A DNA stretch of 64,000 nt. It comes from Sphaerisporangium sp040683095 (lineage in GTDB: Bacteria; Actinomycetota; Actinomycetes; Streptosporangiales; Streptosporangiaceae). The notes under the pieces were generated by a model. That model had not been told where the DNA came from. It did no database searches and saw only the letters and a list, made by a program, of their open reading frames with translations. Both the position numbers and the translations under genes were made by a program. Location: assembly GCF_040683095.1 (NCBI RefSeq), contig NZ_JBFBCI010000009.1, positions 1-64,000 on the forward strand, in the 5' to 3' direction. Shown in pieces: positions 33,710 to 43,392 of the stretch. Positions within the stretch are counted from its first letter, which is position 1, and every line of letters starts with the position of its first letter.

Positions 33710-34203
33710 GGGGCCGCGTCAGCGAGGCGCGCCGGCGGGCGCGAGAGCGCTACGGCGCCGGCCTGTGGCACCTGTTCGCGTTGCTCGCCTGCTTCGTGGT
33801 GGCCGCCTACGCCCTCACCCGCGTCATCGCCGCCGGGATCCTGCCGGGTTTCCTGCTGTGGTTCCTCGGGGCCGTGATCCTGCACGATTTCGTCGTGCTT
33901 CCCCTCTACTCCGGCGCGGACCGCGCGCTCAAGCGCCTTCCCCCGGCGGCCGATCGGCGACAGGGGCCGTCGATCAACTACCTGCGGGTACCGGCGGGCC
34001 TGTCAGGGTTGCTGCTGCTCATCTGGTTCCCCCTCATCCTGCGCGCGTCCGAGCACAACTACCGGAAGGCGACGGCCCTGAGCACCGCTCCGTACCTCGG
34101 CCGGTGGCTGCTGGTGACCCTGGCGCTCTTCGCGGGATCCGCACTCGTCTACGTCGTGCGTCGCGCCGCCGGCGGCCGCCGGACCGGCAAGGCGCACCGG
34201 TGA
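33706..34203 (+). CDS. Small four-TM membrane protein, unknown function
   Basis: A 165-residue protein with four predicted transmembrane helices and a basic N-terminus. No family recognised. It begins at an ATG overlapping the oxidoreductase stop (ATGA, 33706-33709) and its own stop overlaps the GH15 start (GTGA, 34200-34203), so it is translated as part of a tight three-gene operon and probably supports the membrane oxidoreductase or the export of its substrate. Confidence 0.75.
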   Translation: MRGRVSEARRRARERYGAGLWHLFALLACFVVAAYALTRVIAAGILPGFLLWFLGAVILHDFVVLPLYSGADRALKRLPPAADRRQGPSINYLRVPAGLSGLLLLIWFPLILRASEHNYRKATALSTAPYLGRWLLVTLALFAGSALVYVVRRAAGGRRTGKAHR

Positions 34204-36029
34204 GCACCCGGCCGATCGGCGACTACGCGCTGCTGTCGGACTGCCGGTCGGCCGCCCTGGTGAGCCGCGACGGCTCGGTGGACTGGCTGTGCGTGCCTCG
34301 CTTCGACAGCCCCGCGATCTTCGCCAGGCTGCTCGACGACGATGCCGGTCAATGGGCGATCTGCCCGGCCTGCCCGGCCGAGGTCACCCGCCGCTACGTT
34401 CCCGGCACCCTGGTGCTGGAGACCACCTTCCGTACCCGTGGGGGCACCCTGGTCCTGACGGACGCGCTCGCTCTGGGCGCCGGGGAGCGCGGGCACGACC
34501 TGGGAGCGTCATCCGCCGGGCTGCTGCTGCGGCACGTGACCTGCGCCGAGGGCAGTGTGCCCGTGGAGATGACCTACACGCCGCGTCCGGAGTTCGGTCT
34601 GGTCCACCCGCTGATGCAGCCGGTCGGCGGCGGTCTGATCGCGCGCGGCGGCGCGACCGTGCTGACCTTGTCCAGTCCGGTGGAGTCGCGGGTCAGCGGC
34701 TCGGTCGCGGGCGCCACCGTCACCTTACGCGCCGGGCAGAGCCTCGGCTTCGCCCTGCAGGCCGGCTGGGCGTGGGACCCGGATCCGCCGTGCCGAACCT
34801 CCCGCGAGGTACGGCGCAGGGTCAAGGACACCATCCGGGGCTGGCGCTCCTGGTCACGGCTGCACGAGAACTACGAAGGTCCCTGGCGGCACCTCGTCGA
34901 GCACAGCGGCAGAGTGCTGAAGGCGATGACGTACACCCCCACCGGGGCCATCGTCGCCGCGGTCACCACATCCCTGCCCGAGTGCATTGGCGGGGAGCGC
35001 AACTGGGACTACCGCTACACCTGGATCCGGGACGCCAGCTTCACCCTGCAGGCCCTGTCCACCGCCGCCTGCGAGTTCGAGGAGACCGCTTTCTTCGGCT
35101 TCCTGGCACGTGCCTCGGCCACCCAGCTCGATCGCGGCGCCGACCTTCAGATCATGTACGGCGTCGGCGGCGAACGCGACCTGAGCGAACGGCGTCTGCC
35201 GCACCTGCGCGGCTGGCGGGGCAGCTCTCCGGTGCGGGTGGGCAACGACGCCTGGCGCCAGGCCCAGCTCGACGTCTACGGGGAGTTGCTGGACGCCGCC
35301 CACGAGACCTACTGCGACACCGGGCCGTTCGAGCCGTTCACCCGTGCGATGCTGGTCGGGGTGGCCGAGGCCGCCGCCCGCCGCTGGCGGGAGCCGGACC
35401 GGGGCATCTGGGAGGTCCGCGGGCCCAGCCGGCACTTCACGCATTCCAAGTTGATGTGCTGGGTCGGGCTGGACCGGGCCATCGGGCTGGCCCCCGTGCT
35501 GGGAGCGGGCGGGCGCGTCGGCGAGTGGACGCGCGTCCGAGAACAGATCCGCGCCGCGATCCTGAGCCAGGCGTGGAACCAGAGGATCGGCGCCTTCACA
35601 CAGACGTTCGGCGGCACGGACCTGGACGCCGCGCTGCTGGTGATGCCGTTGGTCGGATTCCTCGCCCCCGGCGATCCACGGGTGCGCTCCACCGTGCGCG
35701 CCATCGGCACCCGCCTCGTCGACCCGCGTGGCCTGGTGCACCGCTATCGCGCCGCCGACGGGCTCGTGGGACAGGAGGGCACCTTTCTGCTGTGCACCTT
35801 CTGGCTCGCGCACGCCCTGGCCCTCACCGGCGAGCGGCCCGCGGCCGGACAAGTGTTCGAGACCGCCGTCTCATACGCCAATGACGTCGGCCTGCTCACC
35901 GAGGAGGTCGACTCGGCCACCGGAGAGCCGATCGGCAACTTCCCGCAGGCTCTCAGCCACATCGGCCTGATCAACGCCGCCCGCGCGATCTCGTCGGCGG
36001 GCCCCTCACCCGGCCGCGTGACCGGCTGA
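34200..36029 (+). CDS. GH15-family glycoside hydrolase (trehalase/glucoamylase-like)
   Basis: A 609-residue GH15 enzyme of the bacterial trehalase/glucoamylase type. N-terminal beta-sandwich from PIGDYALLSDCRSAALVSRD with DGSVDWLCVPRFDSP; catalytic (alpha/alpha)6 barrel with NWDYRYTWIRDASFTLQAL, the HFTHSKLMCWVGLDRA block and the EGTFLLCTFWLAHALA block that holds one catalytic acid. No signal peptide, so it acts in the cytosol. The substrate may be trehalose or another alpha-glucan. GTG at 34200 overlaps the upstream stop. The end runs up to a fragment of an unrelated gene on the other strand. Confidence 0.9.
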   Translation: MSTRPIGDYALLSDCRSAALVSRDGSVDWLCVPRFDSPAIFARLLDDDAGQWAICPACPAEVTRRYVPGTLVLETTFRTRGGTLVLTDALALGAGERGHDLGASSAGLLLRHVTCAEGSVPVEMTYTPRPEFGLVHPLMQPVGGGLIARGGATVLTLSSPVESRVSGSVAGATVTLRAGQSLGFALQAGWAWDPDPPCRTSREVRRRVKDTIRGWRSWSRLHENYEGPWRHLVEHSGRVLKAMTYTPTGAIVAAVTTSLPECIGGERNWDYRYTWIRDASFTLQALSTAACEFEETAFFGFLARASATQLDRGADLQIMYGVGGERDLSERRLPHLRGWRGSSPVRVGNDAWRQAQLDVYGELLDAAHETYCDTGPFEPFTRAMLVGVAEAAARRWREPDRGIWEVRGPSRHFTHSKLMCWVGLDRAIGLAPVLGAGGRVGEWTRVREQIRAAILSQAWNQRIGAFTQTFGGTDLDAALLVMPLVGFLAPGDPRVRSTVRAIGTRLVDPRGLVHRYRAADGLVGQEGTFLLCTFWLAHALALTGERPAAGQVFETAVSYANDVGLLTEEVDSATGEPIGNFPQALSHIGLINAARAISSAGPSPGRVTG

Positions 36030-36744
<715 letters not shown>

Positions 36745-36782
36745 ATCCCACGCCTGAGCGGCCGGCGGGGATCACGTTCGTC

Positions 36783-37235
36783 TCACGCGCCGGGCAGGCC
36801 GGCGTTGATCCGCTGCACGCAGGCGCGGACGGCGGCCAGCAGGGCGTGGCGCTCGGCCTGCGGGACGCCTTCGAGCATGCGATCCTCGATCTCGTCGGCG
36901 ATCTGATCGCACGTGGCCGTGACCTTCAGCCCCTCGGGGGTGAGCCGGGTTTCGAGCACGCGCTGGTTGTCGTCGGACGGCGTGCGCGAGACGAGGCCGG
37001 CGTCGAGGAGCGAGGCGAGGACCTGGCTCATGGCCTGGGGGGTGACGTACGCGCGGCGGGCGAGCTGGGCGTTGCTGAGGCCGCTGCGCGCGCGGAGCAC
37101 CGTCAGCGTCGCGTACTGGTGGGGGGACAGTCCGAGCGGTTTCAGCCCCTGCTCGAGCTCCCGCTGGATGCCGCGATCGAGGCGGCCGATCGCGTACAGT
37201 AACCGCAGTTGCTGTGGGGAGACGGCATCGTCCAT
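36783..37235 (-). CDS. MarR-family transcriptional regulator
   Basis: A 150-residue winged-helix regulator. The wHTH is clear in LSPHQYATLTVLRARSGLSN, then AQLARRAYVTPQAMSQVLAS with the beta-wing LVSRTPSDDNQRVLETRLTP, and a C-terminal dimerisation helix. The ATG at 37235 (with AGAGGAAG before it) was preferred over a TTG at 37274. It follows the DszB-like/ABC transporter operon on the same strand after 79 bp and may control it, sensing an acidic or aromatic ligand as MarR proteins do; this is inference. Confidence 0.85.
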   Translation of the reverse strand: MDDAVSPQQLRLLYAIGRLDRGIQRELEQGLKPLGLSPHQYATLTVLRARSGLSNAQLARRAYVTPQAMSQVLASLLDAGLVSRTPSDDNQRVLETRLTPEGLKVTATCDQIADEIEDRMLEGVPQAERHALLAAVRACVQRINAGLPGA

Positions 37236-37313
37236 CTTCCTCTCCGAGGGCTTCGACACGTAGGGAAGGTACAACGGCGGGGCGCGCTGATCGTCGCACG
37301 CCCCGCCGCCGTT

Positions 37314-38168
37314 TCATCGTGCCGCCGCCACGGTGATCCGCTTCGGGATCACGCCGAAGCGGTGGAAGAGGTCGGCCGCGTGTTGCTGCTCGGCCAGGAA
37401 GTCCTCGTCCACGGCGTGCACGCCCCAGTGCCGCGTGGCCAGGGCGGCGCGCCAGGTCTCCGGGCTGCCGCCGCGGCTGCTGCGCGAGAGCAGGGAGGCG
37501 ACCTCGTCCGGGTGTGCGGCGGCCCACGCCTCGGTGGCGGTGACGGCCTCGACGAAGGCCTGGGCTTCGGTGGGATGCTCGCGTACCCAGCCGCCGCGGC
37601 CGAAGAACACCGAGCGGTTGCGCACCAGGTCGTGTGTCGGCGCGACGACGCGTACGTCGGCGAGCCGGCGCAGGCCGCTGTAGGCCGGGTCGACCACGAG
37701 CCAGGCGTCGGTCCCGGCGGCCAGGAAGTCCTCGCCGCGGGCGGTCGCCGGGACGTCCACGATCGTCACGTCGTCCCAGGCGAGGCCCGCCCGGTCGACC
37801 GCCACGGCCAGCGCGTGCGTCTGCCAGGACCCCACGGTGAAGGCGATGCTCCGTCCCCGCAGGCCGGCCAGATCGCGGATCGGCGAGTCCGCCGGCACGA
37901 CGATGCCTCCCGGGTCCGGGTGGGGTGCGGAAGCGGCCAGGTAGACGACGTCCAAGTCCTGCGCCTGGGCCACGATCGGTGGCGTGGACCCGGTCGCGCC
38001 CACGTCGATCGTCTCCTCGACGAGGAGCGTGGTGGTGCGGCGCCCGTCGTCGTAGCGGACGAACCGGACCTCCCCGCGCGTCCGGCGCAGCGGTTCCTGC
38101 AGTGCCTCCACGTGGCTCAGGATCCAGGTGGCCAGGTTGTTGGGGTGGGTACCGATGGTGATGCTCAA
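37314..38168 (-). CDS. SsuA-like binding-protein homologue without signal peptide
   Basis: A 284-residue type II periplasmic-binding-protein fold close to aliphatic-sulfonate-binding SsuA/NMT1-like proteins: ITIGTHPNNL at the N-terminus, then DVGATGSTPPIVAQAQ, VVPADSPIRDLAGLRGRSIA and a VRNRSVFFGR block. It starts directly at the first beta-strand and has no signal peptide or lipobox, so it should be cytosolic. It may be an enzyme or a cytosolic carrier, as with DszB. The TTG at 38168 overlaps the DszB-like stop as TTGA (38165-38168), so it is the last gene of the operon. Confidence 0.75.
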   Translation of the reverse strand: MSITIGTHPNNLATWILSHVEALQEPLRRTRGEVRFVRYDDGRRTTTLLVEETIDVGATGSTPPIVAQAQDLDVVYLAASAPHPDPGGIVVPADSPIRDLAGLRGRSIAFTVGSWQTHALAVAVDRAGLAWDDVTIVDVPATARGEDFLAAGTDAWLVVDPAYSGLRRLADVRVVAPTHDLVRNRSVFFGRGGWVREHPTEAQAFVEAVTATEAWAAAHPDEVASLLSRSSRGGSPETWRAALATRHWGVHAVDEDFLAEQQHAADLFHRFGVIPKRITVAAAR

Positions 38169-39184
38169 GAGATGACCTCCGTCGTCTCGGGGGAGAGATA
38201 GGCGTCCGATGCGGCGAGCGGATCCGGATCGATCCATTCGCCGATCTCGAAGTCGCGGGGGATCACGCCGTGGCGCAGCAGGAAGCGCTTCTGGTCGTCG
38301 AGATGATCGATCCATTCGGGCACGAGCTCGGGTTCGAGGCGGTGGTGCAGCGCGCCGCCGTAGGCGCGGGCGACGCCGGCGAGGGTGGAGCCGGTCTCGG
38401 CGGCGACGATCCGCGCGGTGTCGTGTGGATGGGTGGCGGCCCATCGCGCCGCTTGGCGCAGCGCCCCGATGTAGCGGGCGACGACGTCGGGACGGCGGGC
38501 CAGGAGGTCCTCGCTGACCGTCAGCGTCCGCGGGGTGCCGTTGTTGACCTGCAGCCGCGGATCTTCCGTATCGGTGAGGTCGTGGAGGCACACGAGGCCG
38601 TCGCGGGCGATCACATCGGCCCCGGGGGCGCCCTTCACGTACGCGACGTCGCCGAGACCCGCGTGCAGTGCGGTGACGGTGGCGCGGTAGAAGCCGTCGG
38701 CGCCGACATCCCGGGTCCCCGGCAGCGGGGCGGGGGCGTCGACGAGCCGCACGTCGTCCAGCGACAGGCCCGCGTGCCGCAGGGCGGCCTCGAACCCGCG
38801 CAGGGCCATGGCCCGGAAGAAGTCCACGCGTTCACCGCCGTGCGTGGGCAGGATCAGGCGCCGCCCTTTCAGGTCGTCGAGGCCGGTGACGCCCGTGCCA
38901 GGGCGGGTGACGATCGCCTGCAGTTCGGGGACCCAGGTCAGGCCGACGAGGCGGGTGCGTTCCCCGCGCGAGCGTGCCCACAACGCCGGCACGTTGCCGC
39001 CCTCGCGGAACAGGGCCGGGAGCCGGTGGTCGAAGTGCGCCTCGTCCAAGCCCGCCTGTTGTATCGGGGCCACGGCGAGCCCGGCGGCCGACAGCGAGGC
39101 GGCCAGGCGGCCGGTGTCCAGCGCGATCCCGGAGGCGGTCGGCACGGGGCAGCGCGTGTACCAGATCGTGGTCTCATCGGTCAT
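38165..39184 (-). CDS. DszB-like (sulfinate desulfinase family) protein
   Basis: A 339-residue cytosolic protein with a type II binding-protein fold but no signal peptide. The N-terminal IWYTRCPVPTASG aligns with the catalytic-cysteine region of 2'-hydroxybiphenyl-2-sulfinate desulfinase DszB (YSNCPVPNA). Cys12, His50, Arg60 and Gly63 match DszB Cys27, His60, Arg70 and Gly73, with the His-Arg-Gly spacing identical. The natural substrate cannot be dibenzothiophene-derived by default; a sulfinate made from an imported organosulfur compound is a sensible guess. ATG at 39184 overlaps the ATPase gene end by 11 bp. It lies in an operon with an amino-acid-type ABC transporter and CoA-metabolising enzymes. 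Confidence 0.75.
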   Translation of the reverse strand: MTDETTIWYTRCPVPTASGIALDTGRLAASLSAAGLAVAPIQQAGLDEAHFDHRLPALFREGGNVPALWARSRGERTRLVGLTWVPELQAIVTRPGTGVTGLDDLKGRRLILPTHGGERVDFFRAMALRGFEAALRHAGLSLDDVRLVDAPAPLPGTRDVGADGFYRATVTALHAGLGDVAYVKGAPGADVIARDGLVCLHDLTDTEDPRLQVNNGTPRTLTVSEDLLARRPDVVARYIGALRQAARWAATHPHDTARIVAAETGSTLAGVARAYGGALHHRLEPELVPEWIDHLDDQKRFLLRHGVIPRDFEIGEWIDPDPLAASDAYLSPETTEVIS

Positions 39185-39983
39185 CTCGGCTCCCTGCCGG
39201 GGTCTGGGGGCGGGCCAGGCGGCCCAGGAAGGCTCGGGTACGCGTGTGGCGGGGGTCCGTAAGGACGGACTGCGGGGGGCCGAGTTCGAGGATGCGGCCC
39301 TGGTCGACGAACGCGACCCGGTCGGCGACATCCCGGGCGAAGGCCAGTTCGTGGGTCACGACGAGCATCGTCATGCCACGGCCCGCGAGGGTCTGGATCG
39401 TGTTCAGGACCTCGGCGACCAGTTCCGGGTCCAGGGCGCTGGTCGGCTCGTCGAACAGCATGACCTTCGGCCGCATCGCAAGCGCCCGCGCGATCGCGAC
39501 CCGCTGCTGCTGGCCGCCGGACAGCTGGCGCGGGTAGCTGTCCTCCCTGCCCGCGAGGCCGACCTGGGCCAGCAGCTCTCGGGCCTCCCGGGCCGCCTCG
39601 GCCCGGGACAGGCCGCGTACGGAGGTCGGCGCCTCCACCACGTTCTCCAGGGCCGTGAGGTTGGTGAAGAGGTTGAAGCTCTGGAACACCATGCCGATGC
39701 CCGCGCGCTGGCGGCGGATGCGCCGCTCGGGAAGGGCACGCAATCGGCGGCCGGGGCCGGCGGGATGGTGGCCGATCAGCTCGCCGTCCACCTCGACGAA
39801 TCCTGCGTCGGGCACTTCGAGGTGGTCGACGCAGCGCAGCAGTGTGCTCTTGCCCGACCCCGATGCCCCGATGAGGCAGACCACCTCGCCGCGCGCGACC
39901 TCCAGATCCACTCCGCGCAGCACGGGTGTGCCGGCATAGCTCTTGTGCAGGTCGACCAGGCGGATCATGGGATGCTCGCTCAT
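39174..39983 (-). CDS. Polar amino-acid-type ABC transporter ATPase
   Basis: A 269-residue ATPase of the GlnQ/HisP group. Walker A GASGSGKST, Q-loop VFQSFNLF, signature LSGGQQQRVAIARALA, Walker B VMLFDEPTSALDPE and H-loop VVTHE are all present. The ATG at 39983 with GGAGGAG upstream overlaps the permease stop as ATGA (39980-39983). It energises uptake with the permease at 39980-41032 and the binding protein at 44555-45553. Confidence 0.95.
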   Translation of the reverse strand: MSEHPMIRLVDLHKSYAGTPVLRGVDLEVARGEVVCLIGASGSGKSTLLRCVDHLEVPDAGFVEVDGELIGHHPAGPGRRLRALPERRIRRQRAGIGMVFQSFNLFTNLTALENVVEAPTSVRGLSRAEAAREARELLAQVGLAGREDSYPRQLSGGQQQRVAIARALAMRPKVMLFDEPTSALDPELVAEVLNTIQTLAGRGMTMLVVTHELAFARDVADRVAFVDQGRILELGPPQSVLTDPRHTRTRAFLGRLARPQTPAGSRDDR

Positions 39984-41032
39984 CGGCTCCTCCATGCGGT
40001 CCGCGCCCCATGCCCGAGCGTGCGCAGCCGCCGCCACGGCGACGGCGACGGCTCGCGCCGCGCCCCCCGCGCGAAGTGACGCTCCACGTGGTACTGCGCG
40101 GCCGACAGCAGTGAGGTCACGATGAGGTACCACGCGGTGGCCACCGTGAGCAGCGGCACGATGGCGTAGGTGCGGTTGTAGATGAACTGCACGGAATAGA
40201 GCAGGTCGTTCACCGCGATCACGCTCACCATCGAGGTGCCTTTGAGCGTGCCGATGAGCAGGTTGCCGGTCGCTGGGACGATGCCGCGCATCGCCTGCGG
40301 CAGCACGACCCGGCGGAAGATCCGTGATCGGCTCAGTCCGAGCGCCGTGCCGGCCTCGACCTGGCCCGGATCGACCGCGAGGATGCCGCCGCGGATGATC
40401 TCGCCGGCGTGCGCGGCCTCGTGCAGCGTGAGCCCGAGCCCGGCCGCGGTCGTGGCGCTGATCAGGTCGTTGGCGCTGCCCGAGATCAGCGTCGGCCCGC
40501 CGGGGATCCCGAGGGACAGAGTGGGATACAGGTAGCCGATGTTGAACCAGAACAGGAGTTGCACCAGGACAGGCACCGACCGGAAGAACCAGACGTACGC
40601 CACGCCGATCATCCGCAGGACGGGGTTGGCCGACAGCCGCATGGCGGCCACGCCGATGCCCGCGAGGAACCCCAGTGTCGTCACGAGCAGGGTGAGCCAT
40701 ACGGTCAGCCACAGCCCTTCCAGCACCGGTGTGGCCAGGAGGTACTCCGCGACGACGTCCCACTGCATGGCGCGGTTGTGCGCCAGGGAGTAGCCGCCCG
40801 CTCCGACGATCGCCAGGGCGAGCGCACCGGCGGCCCACCGCCAGGGGTGGGCCCTGCCCGCCGGTATGGGGGTGTCCGGACGGGGCACTCCGGGCGCGAG
40901 ACCGGTCCCGGGAGCGGACCCGGCCAGTCCGGCGCGGGTCCGCGGTCTGGGCCGGGCCTGTTCGGGCACGGTGTCTGGCATGGTCTCCGGCACTGCGGCC
41001 GCGGGTTCGAGCGGGATGTCGCGGGCGCTCAT
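39980..41032 (-). CDS. Polar amino-acid-type ABC transporter permease
   Basis: A 350-residue permease of the HisMQ/GlnP group. A Pro/Arg-rich cytosolic N-terminus of about 65 residues precedes the membrane domain, which has the family block WFFRSVPVLVQLLFW and the EAA-type loop VEAGTALGLSRSRIFRRVVL plus LPQAMRGIVPATGN. Only one permease is encoded, so a homodimer is likely. The ATG at 41032 overlaps the thioesterase stop as ATGA. Confidence 0.9.
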   Translation of the reverse strand: MSARDIPLEPAAAVPETMPDTVPEQARPRPRTRAGLAGSAPGTGLAPGVPRPDTPIPAGRAHPWRWAAGALALAIVGAGGYSLAHNRAMQWDVVAEYLLATPVLEGLWLTVWLTLLVTTLGFLAGIGVAAMRLSANPVLRMIGVAYVWFFRSVPVLVQLLFWFNIGYLYPTLSLGIPGGPTLISGSANDLISATTAAGLGLTLHEAAHAGEIIRGGILAVDPGQVEAGTALGLSRSRIFRRVVLPQAMRGIVPATGNLLIGTLKGTSMVSVIAVNDLLYSVQFIYNRTYAIVPLLTVATAWYLIVTSLLSAAQYHVERHFARGARREPSPSPWRRLRTLGHGARTAWRSR

Positions 41033-41517
41033 CGCGGTGTCTCCTGCGACGAGGCGTGGCGCGACGCCTCCGGTTCCCCCGCGGGCGTCGCGGAGGTGAT
41101 GTGCCGGGCGTTCGCCGGGTCCTCCGGCGCGCCGACGATGAGACAGGTCACCCTGGCCGTGCACACCTGTTCGCCGGCGTCGTCGGTGATGACCACGTCG
41201 TAGCTCGCCACCCGCCGCCCCAGGCGGATGGCGGTGGCCAGCGCGGTGACGCTCCCGGAGCGGACCGCGCGGTGGTGGCTGGCGTTGAGCTCAAGCCCGA
41301 CGGCGCTCGCGCCGAGCGCGGCGGCGTGCAGGTTCGCGGCCAGTGACGCGGTGCTCTCGGCGAGCATGCACGAGGCGCCTCCGGCGAGCAGCCCGCTGGG
41401 CTGCCGGTTGCCGCGCACGGGCATTCGAGCGGTGACGCGGGAGGGCGTGGCGGACAGCACCTCGATGCCGAGCCTGTCGCGCAGCAGCGGTTCGCCGAGC
41501 GCGGGAGGTGTGCTCAC
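41029..41517 (-). CDS. PaaI-type hotdog-fold thioesterase
   Basis: A 162-residue hotdog protein. RMPVRGNRQPSGLLAGGASC MLAESTASLAANLH resembles the PaaI/ComA-type active-site helix with G-G-x-x-x-x-L-A-E (a Glu/Asp serves as base), followed by VGLELNASHHRAVRSG. Likely hydrolyses an acyl-CoA made by the pathway enzymes in the same operon. The extra C-terminal tail is disordered-looking. The GTG at 41517 overlaps the aminotransferase stop as GTGA. Confidence 0.85.
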   Translation of the reverse strand: MSTPPALGEPLLRDRLGIEVLSATPSRVTARMPVRGNRQPSGLLAGGASCMLAESTASLAANLHAAALGASAVGLELNASHHRAVRSGSVTALATAIRLGRRVASYDVVITDDAGEQVCTARVTCLIVGAPEDPANARHITSATPAGEPEASRHASSQETPR

Positions 41518-42626
41518 TGCGCGCTCACCGCCTTCTCCAGGGCCAGGCTCCGCACCGTCTCGGCCGCGAAGGTGAGCTCGCCGTCGGTGGTGAAGGGGCC
41601 GCAGGACAGGCGTACGGCGCCGATCTCGGGGATGCCCCGCGTGGCGATCCGGCGGGCGCCCAGCGCGGCGGCGACGGCGAGCGGGTCGGCGCCGGGCAGC
41701 CGGAAGGCCACCAGGCCGGCGTGCCGGGCCGGTGTCAGCACCGGCACGCCGGGGATGGCGGCCAGCTGGGCGCGCGCCAGTTCGGCGCCCCGCCGCACGG
41801 CCTCGACGAGGCGTTCGTGACCGTGCTCCACGCGCCACCGCACGGCGGCGCGCAGCCCGGCCCAGAGCATCGCCGACTTCGCGCCCGGCTCGAAGGCGGA
41901 GGCGGGACGGCGGTCCGCCGCACGGGTGACGACCAGGGCTCCGGTGCCTTCGGGACCCAGGAGCCACTTCTGCCCGGGGAAGGCGTAGAAGTCGGCGCCC
42001 AGGGCGTGGACGTCGACGTCCAGCGCGCCGGCCGCCTGAGCGCCGTCGACCAGCACCAGCGCTCCTCGCGCCCGCGCCGCCGCCGCGATGCGCCCGATCG
42101 GCAGCACAACTCCGGCCCCGTAAGTGACGTGGGAGACGACGACGAGCCGGGCTCCCCGGGTCGCGGTGACCAGGGCCTCCGCGATCTCCTCCGGGGTCTG
42201 GCCGGCCGGCCCGGCCACCACGAGATCCAGGTCGTACCGGCGTGCGGTGGCGCGTGCGGCCTCCAGGACGTCCGGGTGCTCCAGAGGGGACGTCACGAGC
42301 CGGTCGCCGCGCGACCACGGCATCGCGGCCAGGACGCGCTCGATGCCGTCGGTCGTGCCGCCGGTCAGGGCGACCTCCCCGGCGTCGGCGCGCACGAGGC
42401 CGGCCAGCAGGGCGCGCGCCTCCTCGAATCCCTCGGCGATGCGGGCGAACCGCCGGGCGGAGGCGCGCCCTCTGTCCAGGTCGGCGTCGAGGGCGTCGAG
42501 CATCGCGTCGCGCACGGCGCGGGGCAGCGGCCCGGCGGTCCCGGTGTTGAGGTAGACGAGCCTGGCAAGCGCGGGTATGCCGGCCCGCAGCGCGGTCACG
42601 TCGAGCGGGGTGACGTCAGCCATCAT
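41514..42626 (-). CDS. Aminotransferase class V-fold PLP enzyme
   Basis: A 370-residue class V PLP-dependent enzyme, similar to cysteine desulfurase/isopenicillin N epimerase-like proteins. VYLNTGTAGPLPRAVRDAM at the N-terminus, LTGGTTDGIERVLAA, LVDGAQAAGALDVDV with the PLP Asp, and the Schiff-base lysine in FYAFPGQKWLLGPEGTG. No active-site Cys loop typical of IscS is evident, so lyase, transaminase or racemase chemistry are all possible. Tandem ATGs at 42626 and 42623; it overlaps the hydratase end by about 11 bp. Confidence 0.85.
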   Translation of the reverse strand: MMADVTPLDVTALRAGIPALARLVYLNTGTAGPLPRAVRDAMLDALDADLDRGRASARRFARIAEGFEEARALLAGLVRADAGEVALTGGTTDGIERVLAAMPWSRGDRLVTSPLEHPDVLEAARATARRYDLDLVVAGPAGQTPEEIAEALVTATRGARLVVVSHVTYGAGVVLPIGRIAAAARARGALVLVDGAQAAGALDVDVHALGADFYAFPGQKWLLGPEGTGALVVTRAADRRPASAFEPGAKSAMLWAGLRAAVRWRVEHGHERLVEAVRRGAELARAQLAAIPGVPVLTPARHAGLVAFRLPGADPLAVAAALGARRIATRGIPEIGAVRLSCGPFTTDGELTFAAETVRSLALEKAVSAQ

Positions 42627-43392
42627 GGCCGCCCCCGCGGGGCGTGATCGGCGCGGATCGGTTGGACGCGCGCAGGATCTCGTCGGCGGCCTCGACGGCG
42701 CCGGTGAAGGTCACCGGGGAGCCCCAGGTGCGTAGCCGGCGCAGCCACGCGTGCGTGGCCGCCAGGGCTTCGGGCCGGTGCGCGGCGATCTTCCGGGCGA
42801 GGTCGACGGCGGTCGCGCGTTCCTGCCCCGCGGGCACCAGGCGCGCGGCCAGGCCGGCCGTGACGGCCTCCTCGGCCGACAGCCATCGCGAGGTGAGCAG
42901 CATGTCGGCGGCGAGTTGCGGCCCGACCCGCGAGTGCGCCAGCCAGGCGCCCAGGATGCCGGGCAGCCCGGCGCTGAGCTCGGGCAGGCCGAGGCGCGCC
43001 CCCGGCCCGACGAGCAGGAGGTCACAGTGCAGCGCGAGCTGCAGTGACGCGCCGGCGGCGATCCCGTGGACGGCCGCGATGGTCGGCAGGGGGTAGTCGC
43101 TCAGCGACCGCTGCAGCCCGATCATGAGCTGCTGCTGCTCGTCGCGTTCGGCGGGGGTCTGCTCGGCCAGCTCGCGTACGTCGATGCCGGCGCCGAAGGC
43201 CCGCTCGCCCGCCCCGGTCAGGACGACCGCGCGGGTGGTGCCATCGGCGGAGAGCCGCCTCAGGGCTTCGGCGAGTTCTCGGGCGAGGGCCCGGGAGATG
43301 GCGTTCAGCCGGTCGGGCCGGGCCATCTCCAGTACGGTCACGCCTTCTTCCAGAGTCTCCGATCGCAGGATGGGGGCATCGGCCGCACTCAT
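42616..43392 (-). CDS. Enoyl-CoA hydratase/isomerase family protein
   Basis: A 258-residue crotonase-fold enzyme. VTVLEMARPDRLNAISRALA, the oxyanion-hole stretches AFGAGIDVRELAE and AVHGIAAGASLQLALHCDLL, and LGLPELSAGLPGILGAW show the fold. The catalytic Glu that hydratases carry in the second oxyanion helix region is not obvious, so the exact reaction (hydration, isomerisation, C-C cleavage) is open. The ATG at 43392 overlaps the CoA-transferase stop as ATGA. Confidence 0.88.
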   Translation of the reverse strand: MSAADAPILRSETLEEGVTVLEMARPDRLNAISRALARELAEALRRLSADGTTRAVVLTGAGERAFGAGIDVRELAEQTPAERDEQQQLMIGLQRSLSDYPLPTIAAVHGIAAGASLQLALHCDLLLVGPGARLGLPELSAGLPGILGAWLAHSRVGPQLAADMLLTSRWLSAEEAVTAGLAARLVPAGQERATAVDLARKIAAHRPEALAATHAWLRRLRTWGSPVTFTGAVEAADEILRASNRSAPITPRGGGHDG

